From: an uncultured Eubacteriales bacterium
Lineage (GTDB): Bacteria > Bacillota_A > Clostridia > Lachnospirales > Lachnospiraceae
Assembly: GCA_902803345.1 (NCBI GenBank)
Contig: CADCPV010000471.1
Coordinates: forward strand, 1-10,182
DNA: 10,182 nt
Direction: 5' to 3'
The notes under the pieces are model-generated. The model saw only the letters and a program-made list of their open reading frames with translations, did no database searches and was not told the DNA's origin. Position numbers and translations under genes: made by a program. Positions within the stretch are counted from its first letter, which is position 1; each line of letters starts with the position of its first letter. Below are positions 7,203-10,182 of the stretch, one piece after another.

Positions 7203-8960
7203 ATGATCAGAAGAATCTACAGACAGATGCTTTTCACACAGATCATATCCGCAATGACCGTCACCATCTGCATGCTGATTGACAGCATCATGATCGGGCG
7301 GTTTCTGGGTATGAATTCCCTGACCGCTTACGGCCTTGCCGCGCCGGTACTGTTGGTATTCGCGGCCTTCGGGAGCATGCTTTCCGCCGGAATTCAGGTG
7401 GTATGCGGCAAGGCAATGGGGACGGCCGACCGGGAGAAAATGGATGCCTGCTACAGCATTTCTTTGCTGATGGCAGGCATTACGGCGCTCATCGGGTTTG
7501 TGCTGGTCCTGTCTCTTTCGGGTCCGCTCGCGGTGCTTTTAGGTGCCGGGAAGGCGGGACCGGAGAATGAAATCCACCGGCTGACACAGGATTACCTTCG
7601 GGGCTTTATCATCGGGGCGCCGGCCTTGATCTTCTCCCTGATCATGGTGCCGTTCCTGCAGATCGCCGGGAAACGGGCACTTCTTCTGATCGCGGTTCTT
7701 GCGATGACGGTTTCGGACATCGTATTTGATATCCTGAATGTATTCGTATTCCATGGCGGGACCTTCGGGATGGGGCTCGGCTCCTCTTTAAGTTACTATA
7801 TCGCCTTTGCAATCGGAATCCGATATTTCTTCGGAAAGAAGTGCATGTTTCACCTGAAAAAGAGCGGAATCCGAAAGTCTGCTGCCAGAGAAGTCCTTCA
7901 GGGAGGGATCCCGACAGTCGTAAACCAGATCAGCCTGGTTGCGCTCGTGTTCCTCCTGAACAAGCTTCTGATGCATTACGGCGGAGGTCCGGCAGTCGCG
8001 GCGTATTCGGTCATTACGACAGTCGGCAATATCTGCTACTGTTTCGGTGCCGGAACGGCCGCGGTTTCGCTGACGCTTTCGGCCTTCTTCTACCACGATG
8101 AGGACCGGAATGCACTCACAAGCCTTGTCCGGATCCAGAGTGAGTGGACAGCTCTTCTGAATATTGCGCTCATCGGCCTTATGCAGCTTTTTGCGGGGCC
8201 GGTGATTTCTCTGTTTACGGCCGGAAGGCCGGAGGTTTCGGATCTTGCGGTCCGGGGACTCCGGCTCTTCTCGCTGTCATTACTGAGTTCTGCGATGAAC
8301 ACCACATTCAAGAATTACTATCAGGGCGTCGGCCGTGTTCGGCTGACAGAGACCATTTCTATCTTCCAGAACTTTGTGTTTACCGCATTGTATGCAATGC
8401 TTTTCGGGCGCCTGTACGGGACGGCCGGACTTTTCTGGTCTTTCGCAGCGGGAGAGACGACCGCGCTCCTGATGTGGGTCCTGATCGTCTGGATCGGCGG
8501 GAAAAAAGCCGGATTCTCCACACGGATTTTTGCCTTCCTGCCGGATCTGTTCGGGACAGCCGAAGAGGATTCGCTGGACTTTTCCATCCACAGCACAGAG
8601 GAGCTTTCAGACGCCTCCGGGAAGGCGGAGGCCTTCTGCCGTATGCACGGGGATTCGGACCGGGACAGCGTTTTCATTGCGCTGTGCATCGAAGAGATGG
8701 CTGCAAATGTGCTTGAATACGGCTTTACGAAGGACCGCGCCCGGCACAGCATCCATCTGAGGCTGGTGCGTCGGGGATCGGAGCGGCTGATCCGCCTTCG
8801 GGACAACTGCATCAATTTCGATCCGCTGGATTACATGAAGCTGCATGAACAGGACGAGGACCCGACCGTGCACATCGGGATCCGGATGGTAATGAAAATG
8901 GTCAGAGAAGCCCGTTACACGAGTTCACTCGGGCTGAACAATCTGACAATGGTACTGTAA
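7203..8960 (+). CDS. MATE-family efflux transporter fused to a C-terminal HATPase (RsbW-like) domain
   Basis: Residues 1-440 form a polytopic MATE transporter, with about twelve hydrophobic segments in two halves. The N-terminal half has DSIMIGRFLGMNSLTAYGLA (27-46) and an AGIQVVCGKAMG segment (62-73); the second half begins near 230 with GGIPTVVNQISL. MATE proteins export cationic compounds using Na+ or H+ gradients. After a short linker, residues 456-585 resemble the GHKL ATPase domain of RsbW/SpoIIAB anti-sigma kinases: N-box EEMAAN (497-502), a G1-like DNCINFDP (534-541), a G2-like HIGIRMV (557-563) and a closing NNLTMVL. The G1 and G2 glycines are partly missing, so ATP binding or catalysis may be altered. 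AGGAG (7187-7191) precedes the ATG by 11 bases. The next gene follows after 14 bases. The transporter call is firm, the domain call good, and how the ATPase controls transport or signalling is unknown. Confidence 0.88.
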   Translation: MIRRIYRQMLFTQIISAMTVTICMLIDSIMIGRFLGMNSLTAYGLAAPVLLVFAAFGSMLSAGIQVVCGKAMGTADREKMDACYSISLLMAGITALIGFVLVLSLSGPLAVLLGAGKAGPENEIHRLTQDYLRGFIIGAPALIFSLIMVPFLQIAGKRALLLIAVLAMTVSDIVFDILNVFVFHGGTFGMGLGSSLSYYIAFAIGIRYFFGKKCMFHLKKSGIRKSAAREVLQGGIPTVVNQISLVALVFLLNKLLMHYGGGPAVAAYSVITTVGNICYCFGAGTAAVSLTLSAFFYHDEDRNALTSLVRIQSEWTALLNIALIGLMQLFAGPVISLFTAGRPEVSDLAVRGLRLFSLSLLSSAMNTTFKNYYQGVGRVRLTETISIFQNFVFTALYAMLFGRLYGTAGLFWSFAAGETTALLMWVLIVWIGGKKAGFSTRIFAFLPDLFGTAEEDSLDFSIHSTEELSDASGKAEAFCRMHGDSDRDSVFIALCIEEMAANVLEYGFTKDRARHSIHLRLVRRGSERLIRLRDNCINFDPLDYMKLHEQDEDPTVHIGIRMVMKMVREARYTSSLGLNNLTMVL

Positions 8961-8974
8961 AGGGGACAGAGAAC

Positions 8975-10182
8975 ATGAGAAATTTCCGAAGAAAGACAGC
9001 CGGACTGATCATTGCCTTTCTGGTTCTTTTAGGGGCGGCGCTTCCCGTCCGGGCATCCTCGATGAATGTTTCCGGCGGAGAAAACCGCACGCCCTCCGTG
9101 GACCCGATTACGGAGAGCGAGAGTTTTTCCGCAGTTCTTTATGACAATACAAACGGTCTTCCGACATCGGAAGCAAATGCGATTGCCCAGACATCCGAGG
9201 GCTTTATCTGGATCGGCAGCTACAGCGGCCTGATCCGCTATGACGGAAACAGCTTTGAACGGATTGATTCGACGACGGGCGTCGCAAATGTCAAATGCCT
9301 CTTTACCGACAGCAAGGACCGGCTCTGGATCGGGACGAACGACAGCGGCGTTTTCATGATGGAGCGGGGAGAGCTCACAAGATGGGACCGGACAGAGGGG
9401 CTGAAATCCTCGGCAATCCGCGCGATCACCGAGGATCCGCAGGGAAATATCTACGTTGCCACCACTGGCGGAATTGTCATGATTACGCCCGAAATGAAGG
9501 TCCTGAAGCTCAACGATCCCCGGATTGTGGATGTTTTCATGCATGAGATGCGCCTCGGGGAGGACGGGCTTGTGTACTGCCTCTCGAACGACAGCGACCT
9601 GTTCACGCTGAAAAACGGGATGATCGAGCACTTTATCGATCACGAGGACAATCCGCTGTCCGGCATCGGCTGCCTGTTCCCGGACCCGAACCGCCCGGGC
9701 TACCTGTATCTTGAGACCGAGAGAGCGGTCGTGTACTACGGAAACCTGGAAGAAGACCTTGCCTCCCTTGAGGAAATCGATATTTCACCGATTGCCCAGG
9801 TGCAGCAGTTCGAATACATCGACGGAAAGCTCTGGCTCTGCGCAAGAAACGGTGTCGGCGTGATCGAGGACGGGGTGTTCCATCCGCTTGAGAATGTCCC
9901 GATGAACAATTCTGTCGGAAATATCATGACGGATTACGAGGGAAACCTGTGGTTCACTTCCACGCGCCAGGGCGTGATGAAAATTGTCCCGAACCAGTTC
10001 CTGGATCTGTTCCGGCGCTACAGCATCCCGGAAACAGTTGTGAACGCGACCTGTATGTGCGGCGATGAACTGTTCATCGCGACGGATACCGGGCTGATAG
10101 TGCTTTCGGATGAAGGCCCGGTTGATGCGGTTCCGCTTGCTTCGGCGAAAACAGCCGGCGGGAAGGAACTCGGAACAACGGA
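8975..10182 (+). CDS. Secreted/membrane sensor with two-component regulator propeller repeats (3' end outside window)
   Basis: The frame is open from ATG 8975 to the window end, giving 402 residues. AGGGGA (8961-8966) lies eight bases upstream. A signal peptide or anchor is residues 1-27 (hydrophobic core LIIAFLVLLGAAL, VRA cleavage-like). The rest is a beta-propeller of Reg_prop-type blades: FIWIGSYSGLIRYDG (77-91), LWIGTNDSGVFMMERG (117-132), IYVATTGGIVMI (159-170), LWLCARNGVGVIEDG (286-300), LWFTSTRQGVMKI (325-337) and LFIATDTGLIVL (366-377). In this family the extracellular propeller usually precedes a transmembrane helix and a cytoplasmic output domain, a histidine kinase or, often in Clostridia, a GGDEF diguanylate cyclase; that part is not visible here. 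Close spacing to the MATE-ATPase gene implies co-transcription and perhaps a shared signal. Confidence 0.88.
   Translation, partial: MRNFRRKTAGLIIAFLVLLGAALPVRASSMNVSGGENRTPSVDPITESESFSAVLYDNTNGLPTSEANAIAQTSEGFIWIGSYSGLIRYDGNSFERIDSTTGVANVKCLFTDSKDRLWIGTNDSGVFMMERGELTRWDRTEGLKSSAIRAITEDPQGNIYVATTGGIVMITPEMKVLKLNDPRIVDVFMHEMRLGEDGLVYCLSNDSDLFTLKNGMIEHFIDHEDNPLSGIGCLFPDPNRPGYLYLETERAVVYYGNLEEDLASLEEIDISPIAQVQQFEYIDGKLWLCARNGVGVIEDGVFHPLENVPMNNSVGNIMTDYEGNLWFTSTRQGVMKIVPNQFLDLFRRYSIPETVVNATCMCGDELFIATDTGLIVLSDEGPVDAVPLASAKTAGGKELGTT

Noticed and set aside
8613..8632. Perfect 7-bp hairpin GCCTCCG / CGGAGGC
   Set aside because: Lies inside the MATE-ATPase coding region, has no U-tract, and is expected by chance at this GC content.
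8144..8716. A 190-codon alternative plus-strand frame inside the MATE-ATPase gene
   Set aside because: Shadow frame. The main frame is continuous through the membrane segments into the ATPase motifs, so there is no sign of a frameshift.

Overview
The window reads like the chromosome of an anaerobic Firmicute, most likely a fairly GC-rich Lachnospiraceae-type Clostridium. This is inferred from protein style, not from a marker gene. The pointers are AGGAGG-type ribosome binding sites, sigma-A promoters with 17-bp spacers, a Clostridia-style 399-residue CofE-like protein, and a MATE transporter with an RsbW-type ATPase tail next to a two-component-propeller sensor. There is no rRNA, tRNA, CRISPR array, insertion sequence or phage gene. 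Coding density is high, and no gene-free stretch exceeds about 200 bases.

Layout. (1) Positions 1-2072, plus strand: the end of a polyamine ABC transporter operon, with a potC-type permease (5' end outside the window) overlapping a potD-type binding protein by four bases. The binding protein carries an unusual C-terminal membrane anchor. (2) Positions 2124-2180: a strong hairpin between convergent genes, best read as the terminator of the minus-strand gene but able to act both ways. (3) Positions 2220-5014, minus strand: a CofE-like (F420-0:glutamate ligase family) gene, and upstream of it a 5'-nucleotidase-family metallophosphoesterase with no signal peptide. Each has its own recognisable promoter. 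(4) Positions 5015-5209: a divergent intergenic region with the phosphoesterase promoter on one strand. On the other strand it has tandem 10-base repeats spaced one helical turn apart, a near-match to a sigma-54 element, and a possible -10 box. (5) Positions 5210-10182, plus strand: a probable operon of an unrecognised helical, Gln/Glu/Lys-rich cytoplasmic protein, a MATE transporter fused to a degenerate HATPase domain, and a secreted or membrane-anchored Reg_prop beta-propeller sensor that runs off the window.

How they fit together. The first block imports spermidine/putrescine. The two minus-strand genes look like housekeeping or salvage enzymes. The most interesting block is the last: the MATE-ATPase fusion and the propeller sensor are 14 bases apart and suggest a linked sensing/transport unit. 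The unknown gene at its head has an in-frame TAA followed by 64 further open, composition-matched codons in the same frame. That points to a recent nonsense mutation, a sequence error or stop readthrough.
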